Positions 1-8,712 of a stretch of 8,712 bases of DNA are shown piece after piece. The notes below the pieces were generated by a model. The model was not told where the DNA came from. It saw only the letters and a list, made by a program, of their open reading frames with translations, and made no database searches. The DNA lies in the NCBI RefSeq assembly GCF_000955955.1, contig NZ_JYJG01000230.1, forward strand, positions 1 to 8,712, read 5' to 3'. Both the position numbers and the translations under genes were made by a program. Source of the DNA: Lentzea aerocolonigenes. Its GTDB lineage: Bacteria > Actinomycetota > Actinomycetes > Mycobacteriales > Pseudonocardiaceae. Each line of letters begins with the position of its first letter. Positions within the stretch are counted from its first letter, which is position 1.

Positions 1-8712
<8,712 letters not shown>

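Overview
The window is very GC-rich DNA with strong third-position G/C bias on the minus strand, which fits a high-GC actinomycete. No species or compound is recognised. The whole window lies inside one gene on the minus strand. One frame (codons whose first, highest-numbered base is congruent to 1 mod 3, positions 8710 down to 2) was read through by eye for about 2,903 codons without a stop. It carries no gene start or end and encodes the middle of a giant modular type I polyketide synthase (PKS). Every shorter open frame on either strand is a shadow of this gene.

Reading right to left (N- to C-terminus), the layout is as follows. (i) Module A, entered just after its ketosynthase (KS): KS-AT linker, methylmalonyl-type acyltransferase (AT, 7502-8518), dimerization element, ketoreductase (KR, 5966-7315) and acyl carrier protein (ACP, 5642-5869). 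(ii) Module B, complete: KS (4331-5596), an odd KS-AT linker with a composite palindrome (4256-4321), malonyl-type AT (3008-3994), a shortened dimerization element, KR (1616-2878) and ACP (1295-1516). (iii) Module C, of which only the KS is seen (2-1252); its AT would lie past the left edge. Neither module A nor B has a dehydratase or enoylreductase between AT and KR.

The growing acyl chain would sit on the module A ACP. Module A adds a methylmalonate-derived unit and its KR has the residues of an A2-type enzyme, so the predicted product is a 2-methyl-3-hydroxy unit, probably 2S,3S. The module B KS takes the chain, adds a malonate unit and reduces it with a B-type KR, giving an unbranched 3R-hydroxy unit. 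The chain is then passed to the module C KS on the same polypeptide. The result is a polyol segment of a reduced polyketide such as a macrolide or polyene-like compound. All catalytic residues that could be located are intact.

The main oddities are: a pair of nested palindromes with foreign-looking codon use translated in frame within the module B KS-AT linker; compact versions of the module B KR and of its dimerization element; a shortened loop in the module C KS; and an 11-bp palindrome TCCACAGTGGA that occurs twice. No RNA gene, CRISPR array, transposase, promoter or convincing terminator was seen.
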